In this document: one piece after another, positions 32,049-42,136 of the stretch
How the letters are laid out: each line of letters opens with the position of its first letter
Numbering within the stretch: position 1 is the first letter of the stretch
Origin: Helicobacter colisuis
Lineage (GTDB): Bacteria; Campylobacterota; Campylobacteria; Campylobacterales; Helicobacteraceae
Direction of reading: 5' to 3'
Assembly (NCBI RefSeq): GCF_023646285.1
Contig: NZ_JAMOKX010000003.1
Span: forward strand, 1-64,000
Length of the DNA: 64,000 bases
Translations under genes and position numbers: made by a program
Notes under the pieces: model-generated
What the model saw: only the letters and a program-made list of their open reading frames with translations
What the model was told of the DNA's origin: nothing
Database searches by the model: none

Positions 32049-32571
32049 GACAGCCATTTTTGTGCTTGTTGGAATCTTGATTGTTAGCGGAAGTCTGGCT
32101 ACTATTTTTTGGGGCAGACTTTTTGCATTTAGCTTTGTTTTTGCCTTTCTTTCTTTTCTTATGATTGTGGGTTTTACTTGTCTAGCTCAGAAAAATAAGA
32201 TTTCTAGGCTTATTTTAAGATCATCTAAAGAAGAGCTGGAAGCATTGGCAAATCTCTATCAAAGCAAAGAAGACAAGGAAGAAGAATTTTGGGATGAGAA
32301 TGCACCACAAATCTCTGAAGAAGAGTTTGTAAAAGAGTGCAAACAAAGGGGGCGAAAATTTTGGCGTGGGTTTAGCAAAGATACTAGTAAGTTTGGATTT
32401 AAAATGTTTTTTATGCCTTTAAGATTATTGGCATATGCACTCTTTGCAATTTTATTTTTAATCTTTTTAAAAAAAGGTTGGTTGGATTTTGTAGGATTTT
32501 TTAGTGGTTTGATTCTAGCAAATATTGCAGTAGTTTTGGTGCTACTTTTTGAATTTTTAAGGACTAAATAG
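32038..32571 (+). CDS. Conserved membrane protein of unknown function
   Basis: About 177 residues with two N-terminal spans, an acidic soluble middle (SKEDKEEEFWDENAPQ) and two C-terminal spans. Three ATG codons in a row (32032-32040) overlap the end of the AtpZ-like gene; the third gives a natural positively charged start (MRIKTA). A similar protein sits next to hemL in Campylobacter (Cj0852c region). I do not recognise a function. Confidence 0.7.
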   Translation: MRIKTAIFVLVGILIVSGSLATIFWGRLFAFSFVFAFLSFLMIVGFTCLAQKNKISRLILRSSKEELEALANLYQSKEDKEEEFWDENAPQISEEEFVKECKQRGRKFWRGFSKDTSKFGFKMFFMPLRLLAYALFAILFLIFLKKGWLDFVGFFSGLILANIAVVLVLLFEFLRTK

Positions 32572-32594
32572 TTAAAAGTTAGCTAGAGGTGTGC

Positions 32595-33980
32595 TTATTT
32601 GCCAAGGCAAAAATCATTAAACATCACATCAAGCATTTGGGAATATTCATAAGGTTTTGTAATAGAAGCTAAAGCTTTTAAGGCTTCATTAATATGAAAA
32701 CTAAAGAGTTCTAGTTCGCCATTTGCTAAAGGAAGTTTTGAATCATAGAGAGCTTGAATACACTCTTGAATGGCTTGAAATTGATATTGTGAGATGAGAA
32801 GTAGCATTTGTGAGTTTTCTTGAGAGTTAAGAAGTGAAATAAGATGACTTTTAAAATGCGATAACAAAGAATTACTAGAAGTTATATTGTCATCTTTGAG
32901 ACATAAGTTAAGTGGATTAAAAGGAGCTAGTATTTGAAAATCAAAACTTCCTTTTAAATCTGCTTTATTTAATAAAACGATGATTTTTTTGGAGTCTTGG
33001 TGGGTTTTTAGAATTTCTATTATTTTTAAATCTTCTTCTTCTAGGGGGCGACTACTATCAAAAAGGGCGATTAAAATATCGCTTTGTTCGGCTTTTTGCA
33101 AGCTTCTCTCTATGCCTTTGGCTTCAATTATGTCTTGGCTTTGTCGGATTCCTGCTGTGTCAATGAGGCGCAATAAATGCCCCTCTAAAGTAAAATTTTC
33201 TTCAATACTATCGCGTGTTGTTCCTGCAATATCACTTACAATAGCGCGATCTTCGTGTAAAAGTGCATTAAGTAAAGAGCTTTTTCCTACATTGGGTTTT
33301 CCGATAATGCAAAGTTTATAACCCTCAAAAATAGATTTTTTTTGTATGGATTGTTCTAAGAGATTTTGGAGAGTGAGTAGGGTAGAATCAAGTTTATTTA
33401 AAAGGTTTTTCATTAAATCTTGTGGCAATTCTTCATCAGCATAATCAATAAAAACTTCGCTATGAGCTAAGAGTGTAAGGAGATTTTTGCGTAAATTTTC
33501 ACAAAAACTATGCATCTCACCATTTAAATGACGCATTAGCATTTTGTGTGCATTAGCATTTGAAGATTCTATGAGTTTGGCGATAGCTTGAGCCTGACTT
33601 AGATCGATTCTGCCACCTAGAAAGGCGCGTTTGGTAAATTCTCCAGGTTTAGCCAATCTTGCACCAAGCTTGATGCATTCTTCCAGAATACTTTGGGCAA
33701 TAAAAGTGCTTCCATGGCATTGAAATTCAATTACATCTTCAGTGGTGTAGCTATTGGGTGCTTTAAAATAAATCAAAATACATTCATCAAGTAATTCACC
33801 ATCTTGAAAGTAGATTTTGGTGAGTTTAGCGTGGCGCACTTTAAGGCAATTGGGATTTATTTTGGCAAGTTTGGAAGCAATAAGCAGAGAATCTTGCCCG
33901 CTTAACCTAATGACATTAAGAGAGGATTTTCCATAAGTGGTAGCTGGGGCTACTATGGTTTGATTAATGTTGGAATTCAT
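32595..33980 (-). CDS. mnmE: tRNA modification GTPase MnmE
   Basis: MnmE with MnmG modifies wobble uridine-34 of certain tRNAs. The 461-residue protein has the N-terminal folate-binding domain (TIVAPATTYGKSSLNVIRLS), helical arms (GEFTKRAFLGGRIDLSQA), a GTPase domain with GKPNVGKSSLLN, IAGTTRD, DTAGIR and NKAD, and the C-terminal FCLGK with the catalytic Cys. It overlaps jag by 17 bases at the end of the rpmH operon. Confidence 0.97.
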   Translation of the reverse strand: MNSNINQTIVAPATTYGKSSLNVIRLSGQDSLLIASKLAKINPNCLKVRHAKLTKIYFQDGELLDECILIYFKAPNSYTTEDVIEFQCHGSTFIAQSILEECIKLGARLAKPGEFTKRAFLGGRIDLSQAQAIAKLIESSNANAHKMLMRHLNGEMHSFCENLRKNLLTLLAHSEVFIDYADEELPQDLMKNLLNKLDSTLLTLQNLLEQSIQKKSIFEGYKLCIIGKPNVGKSSLLNALLHEDRAIVSDIAGTTRDSIEENFTLEGHLLRLIDTAGIRQSQDIIEAKGIERSLQKAEQSDILIALFDSSRPLEEEDLKIIEILKTHQDSKKIIVLLNKADLKGSFDFQILAPFNPLNLCLKDDNITSSNSLLSHFKSHLISLLNSQENSQMLLLISQYQFQAIQECIQALYDSKLPLANGELELFSFHINEALKALASITKPYEYSQMLDVMFNDFCLGK

Positions 33981-34662
33981 TGATAATGATATATCTCTGT
34001 CCTTCTTGATTGATTCTAAAAGAGATATATTTGTCTGGGAATTGTTCTCTTAATTGCTTAAGAGCGATGTGTGCCAAAACTCCATCTAATGGTTTTGTTT
34101 GAGCTTTTCCATAGGTTTTGATATTTTCAATAACAGGCATAAGATGATTGGCGATCATTTCTTCTTGATTTTTAAGAAATTCAGCAATTTCTAATCGCAC
34201 CATTAGTCCATAGACATGATTTACCCAATTAAAAATCAGATAAGAAAAAGCTTTGTATCGGTAACCCTCTTTGCCAATTAATAAAGCTGAATCTTCCCCA
34301 TCAATTTTAATATACAAGGTATTTTCATTATAGGGTTCTACAATTACTTCATCAATCTTATAAGGAAGGAGTTGAAGCAATTCTTGTAGTTCTTTTTGAA
34401 CTTGTATAGAGATTTGATTAAGATCTTTGGAGGATTCTTTTTGTGGTATTGGTTGAGGTTTAGGCGTAGAGGTTTGTTTGATTGGGGTTTGATTTGTTTT
34501 TTTTGGTTGAGCGCAGATAATGGCATTTTTTTTGCCAAAACCTAAAAATCCTTTTTGGGGATTTTGAATGATTTCATATTCTAGCTCTACAATAGAGCAA
34601 TTAAAAAGTTTAGAAGCTTCAATAAGGGCATTTTCAAGAGTTGTCGCTTCTATTTTCTTCAT
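33964..34662 (-). CDS. jag: Jag/KhpB-type RNA-binding protein
   Basis: A 232-residue RNA-binding protein: an N-terminal Jag domain (NPQKGFLGFGKKNAII), a Pro/Gln-rich linker, a KH domain with LIGKEGYR (about residues 128-135), and a C-terminal R3H domain. Homologues follow yidC in many bacteria. It overlaps yidC by 4 bases and mnmE by 17. Confidence 0.92.
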   Translation of the reverse strand: MKKIEATTLENALIEASKLFNCSIVELEYEIIQNPQKGFLGFGKKNAIICAQPKKTNQTPIKQTSTPKPQPIPQKESSKDLNQISIQVQKELQELLQLLPYKIDEVIVEPYNENTLYIKIDGEDSALLIGKEGYRYKAFSYLIFNWVNHVYGLMVRLEIAEFLKNQEEMIANHLMPVIENIKTYGKAQTKPLDGVLAHIALKQLREQFPDKYISFRINQEGQRYIIINEFQH

Positions 34663-36272
34663 TTTTCAACCTTGTGCTTTTTGTGTTCGGCAATTTCCCT
34701 TGCTTTTTTGCTTTCAAGAGCTTTGTTGATGAGTAGTTGCTGTAAGATGGAGAAAATATTATTTACAAACCAATAAAGCACCAAGCCTGAAGGGAAAGTT
34801 ACAAAGAAAATAGTAAAAATAAGTGGCAAGAATTTAAAGATTTTTTCTTGTATAGGGTCATTAAAAGTAGTTGGCGTTAGATGTTGTTGGAGATACATAG
34901 TAATACCCATAAGAACTGGTAAAACAAAATAAGGGTCCATAACAGATAAGTCTTGAATCCAAAGTAACCAAGCAGCCCCTTTTAGCTCGATGGCATTGTA
35001 TAAAACGCGGTAAATTGCAAAAAACACAGGCATTTGCAAAAGAAGTGGCAAACATCCGCCCATTGGATTAGCGCCGTGTTTTTTATAAAGCTCCATCATA
35101 TGAGCTTGAAGTTTTTGTGGCTCACCTTTGTATTTTTGTTGAATCTCTTTCATTTTTGGAGCAAGTTCTTTGAGTTTTTGCATAGAGACCATTCCCTTGT
35201 AAGTCAAAGGATAAAGGACAACTCTAACAATAAGTGTTAATAAAATAATCGCCCATCCCCAGTTCCCACACCAGTCATAAAGTGTTTCTAAAAGTAAAAA
35301 GAGAGGCTTGGCAAAAAAGGTGATGATTCCATACTCAACTACTTCGGTAAGATTAGGGTTGATACTCTCTAATAAGCGATAATCTTTAGGTCCAATGTAG
35401 CCAGATAATTTAATATTTCCATTAGCGCTTAAAAAAGGCATTGGATTTTCATTGGCATTACTTAAAACTACAGAGTTAAGATTGTTAGATTGACTAAAAA
35501 ATAAAGTTGTGTAGTATCTATCTACAGCGGCTAATATGCTAGAGTTTGCAAAATTGCTTTGTCCGCTAGAATCGCCATCTTCAATAGCGGTAATTGTCCC
35601 ATCTTGTTCTTTTATGATAACGCCTTTAAAGACATAAGAATCATTTTCAGCACTTGGGCGCATACCAGGAGAGATGAAGTAAGTGTAGTTTTGTGGAATC
35701 TCTACCTTGACTTCATAGAGACCATTAGGGTGAAATGTGATAGTTTTTGTAAGTATGAAATTTTCTAATTTTTGAGTAAGCGTAAGAGTTTGTGCTTTAT
35801 CTTTTAATTCAATATTTGCGGCGCTTGTTTGATAAGGGGTGTTAAAAGCTTGTTGATTAAGCATTGAATCGGCAAAACGAATTTCTAGGATTTTTGGATT
35901 GCTTTGATTGGTAATATCATTGCTAAATAACTCAAGATTTTTTGCATCTTTTTGATACTTTTCTTCTTTGAGAGTAACTTGTGCAATTCTCCCTAGGCGA
36001 TCGATTTGGTATTCAAAATTTTCTCCACTAATAGTAGTGATAATTTCTTGTGTTGTAGAAATTTGCGTTGATTCTTGAATGGAATTAGGCTTTGCTTCTT
36101 TGGTCGTAGGGAGATTTTGCGTGGTTTGAATAGATGAAGCAGTAGCAGTGGCATTATTTTCTTGTGGTTTTGGTGCATAAAAATAACTATAAGGAACGAA
36201 GAAAGCTAACGCTAAAACAACAGCTATGATGATACGAGTTTGTGAGTTTAGATTATCGAGTTTATTAAGCAC
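34659..36272 (-). CDS. yidC: Membrane protein insertase YidC
   Basis: YidC inserts and folds inner-membrane proteins. The 537-residue protein has an N-terminal span (about residues 13-29), a large periplasmic domain (30-320), and the conserved C-terminal five-span core with KGMVSMQKLKELAPKM, MMELYKKHGANPMGGCLP, and VLYWFVNNIFSILQQ. It starts 8 bases inside the end of yidD, as in the conserved cluster. Confidence 0.97.
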   Translation of the reverse strand: MLNKLDNLNSQTRIIIAVVLALAFFVPYSYFYAPKPQENNATATASSIQTTQNLPTTKEAKPNSIQESTQISTTQEIITTISGENFEYQIDRLGRIAQVTLKEEKYQKDAKNLELFSNDITNQSNPKILEIRFADSMLNQQAFNTPYQTSAANIELKDKAQTLTLTQKLENFILTKTITFHPNGLYEVKVEIPQNYTYFISPGMRPSAENDSYVFKGVIIKEQDGTITAIEDGDSSGQSNFANSSILAAVDRYYTTLFFSQSNNLNSVVLSNANENPMPFLSANGNIKLSGYIGPKDYRLLESINPNLTEVVEYGIITFFAKPLFLLLETLYDWCGNWGWAIILLTLIVRVVLYPLTYKGMVSMQKLKELAPKMKEIQQKYKGEPQKLQAHMMELYKKHGANPMGGCLPLLLQMPVFFAIYRVLYNAIELKGAAWLLWIQDLSVMDPYFVLPVLMGITMYLQQHLTPTTFNDPIQEKIFKFLPLIFTIFFVTFPSGLVLYWFVNNIFSILQQLLINKALESKKAREIAEHKKHKVEK

Positions 36273-36654
36273 GGGAAACCTTTGAGAAATTTTTTATAAT
36301 ATAAACATTTTGTATAGAATCTCTAGTTATGCAAGGGAGATTCTTAAAAGTAAAATTTTTAGTTTTTATGGGTATTAACCAGTATTTTGGCGTTTTGGGT
36401 GGCATAAAGCTATAGCGGAGAAGCTTACGAATTTTTGGATAAGAAATGCCCCCTTGGAAGAATTGATTGCAACTTAAAACTCTTAAGAAAGTTTTCAAAA
36501 AAGCGACAATGGGATTTTGAAATTCAAAAACTTGCTTGGAGTATTCTGAGCAAGAGGGATAATAGCGACATTTAGGACCAAGCAAAGCTGAAATATAACG
36601 CTGATAAAAAGAGATAAGTGATAAAAAGAAGCGTTTTTGCATTTTTAGATTCAT
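36265..36654 (-). CDS. yidD: Membrane protein insertion efficiency factor YidD
   Basis: The family signature appears as [23 protein letters not shown] with conserved Cys residues (about residues 17-39), then the amphipathic helix region and GGISYPK. At 129 residues it is longer than many YidD proteins because of a C-terminal tail rich in basic residues. It lies between rnpA (4-base overlap) and yidC. Confidence 0.92.
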   Translation of the reverse strand: MNLKMQKRFFLSLISFYQRYISALLGPKCRYYPSCSEYSKQVFEFQNPIVAFLKTFLRVLSCNQFFQGGISYPKIRKLLRYSFMPPKTPKYWLIPIKTKNFTFKNLPCITRDSIQNVYIIKNFSKVSRA

Positions 36655-36977
36655 CCAATTTGAAGCAGTTTTAGTCGCATCAGTGCGTGGCTATAGCTAC
36701 TTTGTAAAGTGGAATAGGGAGCTTTGTCTAATCCGTTTTTTGCCAACAAAACCATATCGCCATTGACTAGGTTAGACATTGAATTACGATATAAGTTTCT
36801 TAGGCGTCTTTTGACAAAATTTCTACAAACTGCATTGCCTACTTTTTTGGAGACACAAAAACCGACTCGGTTAGATTTGAGATTTTCTTTAAAAAAAAGA
36901 ATAAAATAGGGATTGTGCCATTTTTTAGGGCTTTTATAGACATTTTCAAAATCTTTCTTATTTTTTAAAGTGACCAA
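36651..36977 (-). CDS. rnpA: RNase P protein component
   Basis: RnpA helps the RNase P RNA bind precursor tRNA. The 108-residue basic protein has the RNA-binding signature [20 protein letters not shown] (about residues 43-62). It follows rpmH in the universal rpmH-rnpA order. Its RNA partner is at 10851-11176. Confidence 0.95.
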   Translation of the reverse strand: MVTLKNKKDFENVYKSPKKWHNPYFILFFKENLKSNRVGFCVSKKVGNAVCRNFVKRRLRNLYRNSMSNLVNGDMVLLAKNGLDKAPYSTLQSSYSHALMRLKLLQIG

Positions 36978-36999
36978 AACTAAAAACCCAAACTTAAGA

Positions 37000-37134
37000 T
37001 TAAACAGCTAATCTTTTTCTGCCTTTTGCTCTTCGTGCATTGATAACTTTTCTACCATTTTTGGTTTGCATTCTTACGCGAAAACCATGTGTTCTTTTTC
37101 TTGGTGTGTTGTGTGGTTGATATGTTCTTTTCAT
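37000..37134 (-). CDS. rpmH: 50S ribosomal protein L34
   Basis: A 44-residue, highly basic protein reading [19 protein letters not shown] at its N-terminus and ending GRKRLAV, the standard L34 pattern. It is the first gene of the operon rpmH-rnpA-yidD-yidC-jag-mnmE on the minus strand. dnaA, its neighbour in many other phyla, is absent, as usual for Campylobacterota. Confidence 0.97.
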   Translation of the reverse strand: MKRTYQPHNTPRKRTHGFRVRMQTKNGRKVINARRAKGRKRLAV

Positions 37135-37211
37135 AAGTTATTGCCTTTTTGTAAAAATAAGGGTTAATTCTACTACAAAATTACTTAAAATTACTTTTAT
37201 TTAAAGAATTT

Positions 37212-38633
37212 TTATTCTTCAAATTGACTGGTTAATGCCACTGCAATAGCTGCTACCAAATCACTCTCATCACTTGTTTCTTGCGGCATTAGCGATGGCA
37301 ATTTGTTTTCTAAATAAGAAGTATCAAAAATACCGCGTTTAAAATCTTTGTCATTACAAATATTAATCAAAAATGGAATTGTGGTTTTAACGCCACGGAT
37401 TTTAAATTCACTTAATGCGCGTTTGAGTTTATTGACTGCTAAATCATAGCTTGTAGCACGCACAATAAGTTTGGCAATCATTGAATCATAAAAGGGCGGA
37501 ATTGCAAAGTCTTTATAAATATAGCTATCTACCCTCACAAAAGGTCCAAGTGCAGGATAATAGGCAGTGATAATTCCGGGGTTTGGTATGAAATCATTAT
37601 GCACATCTTCAGCGTTGATTCTAGCTTCAATAGCAAATCCTTGTGCGGTAATGTCATTTTGGCTTAAATCAAGAATTTCTCCATAGGCAATTCGTATCTG
37701 CCTTCCAATAAGGTCTAAGCCTGTGATTTCTTCTGTTACGCCGTGTTCAACTTGGATTCTTGTATTCATTTCCATAAAATAAAAATTATTCGAATCATCA
37801 ATTAAAAATTCAATTGTTCCTGCATTGGTATAGTTTGCAGCCTTAGCTGCAGCCACAGCAACCACTCCCATTCGCCGCCTTAAATCAGCACTAATAGTAG
37901 GGCAGGGGGCGATTTCTATGAGTTTTTGATGACGCCTTTGAATAGAGCAATCGCGCTCTAATAGGTGAATAACATTGCCATAATTATCAGCTAGAATCTG
38001 GAATTCAATGTGTTTTGGATTTTGGATATATTTTTCCATAAAAACATCATCATTTTTAAAAAATGTCAAAGCCTCTCTTTTGCAAGCATTAAAAGCATTT
38101 TCTAATTCACTCTCTTCATGCACAACACGGATTCCTCTACCACCCCCTCCGCTACTTGCTTTGAGTATTACAGGATAGCCAATTTTTCTTGCAATTTTTT
38201 GTATTTCATAAAGACTTAATTTATTAAGCGGTTCTGTGCCTGGGACAACTGGGATTCCATTTTGTATCATTAGATTTCTTGCGGCATTCTTATCTCCCAT
38301 TTTGGCGATGACTTCACTCTCTGGACCAATCCACACTAACCCTGCTTCTTTGACTTTTTTTGCAAAAAGGGCATTTTCACTTAAAAAACCATAGCCTGGG
38401 TGAATGGCTTCTGATTCGGTTGCTTTTGCTGCTTCAATGATTCTATCAGGATCCAAATATCCTTTAATAGGATCTTCGCTTATGGCATAGGTGTGGGTTG
38501 CCATTTTGACATGCAGACTATCTCTATCAGCGTGAGAATAGATTGCTACAGATTCTATATTTAAATCATTGCAGGCTCGAATAATGCGAATGGCAATTTC
38601 GCCACGATTGGCAATAAGAATTCGTCTAAACAT
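37212..38633 (-). CDS. pycA: Biotin carboxylase, probably pyruvate carboxylase subunit A
   Basis: A 473-residue biotin carboxylase of the ATP-grasp fold: IANRGEIA, HPGYGFLSEN, the Gly-rich SSGGGGRGIRVV, RDCSIQRRHQKLIE, and FYFMEMNTRIQVEH. Such enzymes carboxylate biotin for acetyl-CoA carboxylase (AccC) or for two-subunit pyruvate carboxylase (PycA). The C-terminal GVKTTIPFLINICND and a tail longer than classical AccC favour PycA, the form known in Campylobacter, but AccC cannot be excluded because no neighbouring subunit gene is present. It stands alone on the minus strand. Confidence 0.85.
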   Translation of the reverse strand: MFRRILIANRGEIAIRIIRACNDLNIESVAIYSHADRDSLHVKMATHTYAISEDPIKGYLDPDRIIEAAKATESEAIHPGYGFLSENALFAKKVKEAGLVWIGPESEVIAKMGDKNAARNLMIQNGIPVVPGTEPLNKLSLYEIQKIARKIGYPVILKASSGGGGRGIRVVHEESELENAFNACKREALTFFKNDDVFMEKYIQNPKHIEFQILADNYGNVIHLLERDCSIQRRHQKLIEIAPCPTISADLRRRMGVVAVAAAKAANYTNAGTIEFLIDDSNNFYFMEMNTRIQVEHGVTEEITGLDLIGRQIRIAYGEILDLSQNDITAQGFAIEARINAEDVHNDFIPNPGIITAYYPALGPFVRVDSYIYKDFAIPPFYDSMIAKLIVRATSYDLAVNKLKRALSEFKIRGVKTTIPFLINICNDKDFKRGIFDTSYLENKLPSLMPQETSDESDLVAAIAVALTSQFEE

Positions 38634-38927
38634 AAAAACTCCAAGATTTTGGCATTAATTTTAAAATAAATGATTCTATTTTATATTGAATCTTTTTAAT
38701 TTTTTCTTTAGGGAGCAATAAAAAACTTTATTAAAAAAATAAATTACACTTAAATCGTTATATTTTTACACATAGATTCATTGAAGTTTTGTGTGAAAAT
38801 CAAAATGGTTGCCATTAATTAAGCAAACCATTTTGAATAATAAAAAGATTGTAAATTTGAAATTCTAAGGAGAGCTAGACTTGAAATAAAGCCTAGCAAA
38901 ATGAAATTTATTTATTATAAAATGTGA
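38634..38927. other. Intergenic stretch, nothing recognised
   Basis: About 290 AT-rich bases lie between the TonB-receptor stop and the biotin carboxylase start, both on the minus strand. The stretch should hold the receptor's terminator and the carboxylase promoter, but I see no clear hairpin or gene. Confidence 0.5.
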
Positions 38928-41024
38928 TTAAAAATTACCTGTTAAAGAAACCCAAAAGCGTCTCCCTTCTTCGATTCTATTATATTGAGAGACATAACCA
39001 TCTGTTGGATTCCCTGCAAAACTATCAGTGAATTTCTTATCTAAAAGATTGTGAATAGCCACATTAAGCTTCCAAGAATCATTGAAAGCATAAGTTCCAC
39101 CAGCAGTCATTAAGAATATATTTTTGTAGTATTCTCCTATTACTGGATCGCCACCTGTGTAGCGATTCCCTTGCCATTGTCCTTTAAGATAAGGTGTGAA
39201 GTTGTTAAAGGGTATGCTAATTTTAGCGATAAGATTATGCTCTAAAGAGTCATCTACTGGTTTTCCAATAGCGCTTATGGTAGAAGATTCACGCACTTCA
39301 GAATCTAAATAGGTATAAGAAGCGTCAATGTTGATTTTTTCTAAGACTTTAAATCCTGCTGCTAATTCCACTCCCATATATCGCACTTCTCCGTGATTGA
39401 TGGCTTGTGAGCATCTAGCATAGGTGCAGATTCCAACTCCTGAAATATTTTCTCCAGTATTTATGGTTACACTTGAGATTTTATCTTTAAAGTCTGTTAA
39501 AAACCCTGTAAGACTTATGTAGTGAGAATCTTGATTGTAAATAGCGCTTAATTCATAATTAATTGAAGTTTCTTCAGAAAGATTTGGATTTCCATAGCTA
39601 GGAAATCTTCCTTGTCCGCTAAAATTATAATATCCTGCAATAAGGCGATTTGGTGTTGGCGCTTTAAATCCAGTTGCAATACCACCTTTTAGTGTTAGAG
39701 AATCAGTTGGATTATAGACAAGATAGCCTCTAGGTGAAATATTATCGCCAAAAATTTCGTGGTGATTGTATCTTGCTCCTAGCGTAAAGTTTAGATTATC
39801 TAAAATTGAAAGTTCATCTTCTGCAAAAATTCCAAGCAAATATTGATCAAATTTAGTTGGATTTGCGATTTTATCTTGCATTTTTTCTATGCGATATTCA
39901 GCGCCAACACTCAAGAGATTTCTCTCTCCTAATGGAACAACAGCTTTAGTATCTAAAATAATATCTTCTGCTAGAATATCTCTATTTTCTCCCAAATGGG
40001 GTTGTGTTGCAAGTCCGACAACTTCTCTACCATCATTGCTAACGCGATTGTATTGGATTCCAGAATCTAACACAAAATTTTCATAAGTTCCCTTGTGTGT
40101 TAAATAGGTTACTAATTTATCAACTTGCATTGTATCAGTGTAGCCCCCTGTTAATGCACCAGTATTATTAAGGGGTTTTGTTAGAGTCCCTAGCTGCCCA
40201 TTGGCGTTATCAAAAATGCTTTGCGAGTAATCTACATCAAAGGTAAAATGATTTTGAGGATTAGCTAGGTAATCTAATTTTAATCCAAAATTATGATTAT
40301 TGGCTCTTGTTGGGCTTTGTGCTTGAGAGGTATCAATGATTGTTCCATTAGGCTCTGAATAGCTCACACTAGAACCCTCTCTGTAAAATTCTCTTGCGCG
40401 TAGAGTAAGGGAGAGTTTGTCTTTAATAAGTGGTCCGCTACCATAAATACTAGTCCCATAGAGATTTCCCCATTGTGAATCTTCTTGAAGCAAGGCTTCT
40501 GTTTGGACGCTTAAGCCCCATTTTTCGGGAGATTTTTTTGTAATAATATTAACCACACCACCTAATGCATCAGAACCATAAAGGGTGCTCATTGGACCTT
40601 TGATAATCTCAATGCGTTCAATTGCTGAAATTGGAGGCAAGAAAGAAGAAGTAATTTCAGTGAAGCCATTAGGACCCACATCTCCTCCAACGCTTTGTCT
40701 TCTTCCATCTATTAAGATAAGGGTGTATCCCGTGATTCCACGCATAGTTATTTGATAAGTTCCTGTTTTTCCTTTACTAGCAAATAAATCTACTCCAGGA
40801 ATATCTGCAATCGCTTCTGCTACATCGCGATAAGGCTTGTTTTCCAAATCTTCTTTCTTGACAATTGAAATACTAGCGGGGGCTTCTTTTATGTCTTGAG
40901 AAAATCCACTAGCACTCACAACTGAAGTGTCTAAACGATATTCTTCAGCAGCATTTGCGCTAATTGCGCCAAGCATTAAAGATAACACAACAGATGAATA
41001 TCTAACCTTGTTTGATATAAACAT
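38928..41024 (-). CDS. TonB-dependent outer membrane receptor, probably for a ferric siderophore
   Basis: The 698-residue protein has a signal peptide (ends ANA-A near residue 25), a plug domain (APASISIVKKEDLEN, IPGVDLF, LILIDGRRQS, IERIEIIKGPMSTLYG, GGVVNIITKK) and a barrel ending WVSLTGNF with a terminal Phe. This is the FepA/CirA/CfrA-like group that brings in ferric siderophores using TonB energy. The ligand is not determined by sequence. The upstream region is extremely AT-rich and may hold Fur sites. It is a single gene. Confidence 0.9.
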   Translation of the reverse strand: MFISNKVRYSSVVLSLMLGAISANAAEEYRLDTSVVSASGFSQDIKEAPASISIVKKEDLENKPYRDVAEAIADIPGVDLFASKGKTGTYQITMRGITGYTLILIDGRRQSVGGDVGPNGFTEITSSFLPPISAIERIEIIKGPMSTLYGSDALGGVVNIITKKSPEKWGLSVQTEALLQEDSQWGNLYGTSIYGSGPLIKDKLSLTLRAREFYREGSSVSYSEPNGTIIDTSQAQSPTRANNHNFGLKLDYLANPQNHFTFDVDYSQSIFDNANGQLGTLTKPLNNTGALTGGYTDTMQVDKLVTYLTHKGTYENFVLDSGIQYNRVSNDGREVVGLATQPHLGENRDILAEDIILDTKAVVPLGERNLLSVGAEYRIEKMQDKIANPTKFDQYLLGIFAEDELSILDNLNFTLGARYNHHEIFGDNISPRGYLVYNPTDSLTLKGGIATGFKAPTPNRLIAGYYNFSGQGRFPSYGNPNLSEETSINYELSAIYNQDSHYISLTGFLTDFKDKISSVTINTGENISGVGICTYARCSQAINHGEVRYMGVELAAGFKVLEKINIDASYTYLDSEVRESSTISAIGKPVDDSLEHNLIAKISIPFNNFTPYLKGQWQGNRYTGGDPVIGEYYKNIFLMTAGGTYAFNDSWKLNVAIHNLLDKKFTDSFAGNPTDGYVSQYNRIEEGRRFWVSLTGNF

Positions 41025-41040
41025 TTTTACTCCTATTAAA

Positions 41041-41120
41041 AATAATAATGATATTTAAAATTGTATTTATTATTAGCTTAAGTAAAAATAAACAATTATA
41101 ATAATTACTACTATAATTGA
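41041..41120. promoter_or_regulatory. AT-rich region with possible Fur operators
   Basis: Directly upstream of the receptor, words such as AATAATGATATT and TTTATTATTAGC resemble the ATAATNAT repeats of Fur boxes. In such AT-rich DNA this is weak evidence; it is suggested mainly because iron-receptor genes are usually Fur-regulated. Confidence 0.25.
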
Positions 41121-41361
41121 ATAAATTTAATAACGAAAGAGTTTATTTTTTTGGTTTAACAAAAAAGAGTTGTAATATTAAAAATGCAGTTATAGGATAG
41201 GATTGTCAGTATAAAGGGTGTAAAAGAGTAATGGCTTTTGGGAATGAATAATTTTATTTTGTATTTATTTTTAAATTTTCTTTCAGTAATATTATAAAAC
41301 TTTATAAAAAAAGCAAATTATGTTAGAATTGCTTTGTTTTTATATAAAATAAGGGTTTTTT

Positions 41362-42135
41362 ATGGATTTGATTTATGCGATAGTTTTGGGAATTGTTGAA
41401 GGTTTGACAGAATTTTTGCCTGTTTCTTCAACAGGACATTTGATTCTTACTTCAAAACTGCTTGGAATCCAACAAGATATGTTTCATAAAACATTTGAGG
41501 TTATAATTCAATTAGGGTCAATTTTAGCAGTTATTTTTGTCTTTTGGGAAAGGTTGTTTAAAAATAGTTTGGAGCTTTGGGTTAAGCTTGCCATTGGATT
41601 TTTGCCTGCGGGTATTTTGGGTTTTTTGCTTTATGATTTGATTAAAATACTTTTTGCGCCCATTACGACTTCTATTATGTTAATTGTGGGTGGAATCGCC
41701 TTTATTGTTATAGAAATATTTTATAAAGAAAAAGAGCATCACACCAAAGAAATAGCAGAAATTTCTTATAAACAATCCTTTTTGATTGGGATTTTTCAAG
41801 CTTTGGCGATGATTCCAGGCACTTCTAGGAGTGGGGCGACTATTATTGGTGGATTGCTTTTGGGCTGCAATCGCAAGGTAGCAACAGAATTTTCTTTTCT
41901 CCTAGCTTTACCTACGATGATTATTGCAAGTGGATATAGTGCTTATAAAAACTATGCTGTATTTAATGCTGATAATTTGCTTATTTTAGCAGTTGGGTTT
42001 GTTGTAGCATTTTTAAGTGCTTTGATAGCGATTAAATTGTTTTTAGGCTTTGTTGCAAGGTTTAATTTTATCCCTTTTGGGATTTATCGCATTATTCTTG
42101 GAATCGCATTTTTGTTTTATTTAGAAGTTCTTTAG
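41362..42135 (+). CDS. uppP: Undecaprenyl-diphosphatase UppP/BacA
   Basis: UppP recycles the lipid carrier of cell-wall synthesis by removing a phosphate from undecaprenyl diphosphate. The 257-residue, multi-span protein shows [16 protein letters not shown] near the N-terminus and [13 protein letters not shown] in the middle, the two active-site segments. It converges with the uvrD-like gene, whose stop lies one base away. Confidence 0.96.
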   Translation: MDLIYAIVLGIVEGLTEFLPVSSTGHLILTSKLLGIQQDMFHKTFEVIIQLGSILAVIFVFWERLFKNSLELWVKLAIGFLPAGILGFLLYDLIKILFAPITTSIMLIVGGIAFIVIEIFYKEKEHHTKEIAEISYKQSFLIGIFQALAMIPGTSRSGATIIGGLLLGCNRKVATEFSFLLALPTMIIASGYSAYKNYAVFNADNLLILAVGFVVAFLSALIAIKLFLGFVARFNFIPFGIYRIILGIAFLFYLEVL

Positions 42136-42136
42136 G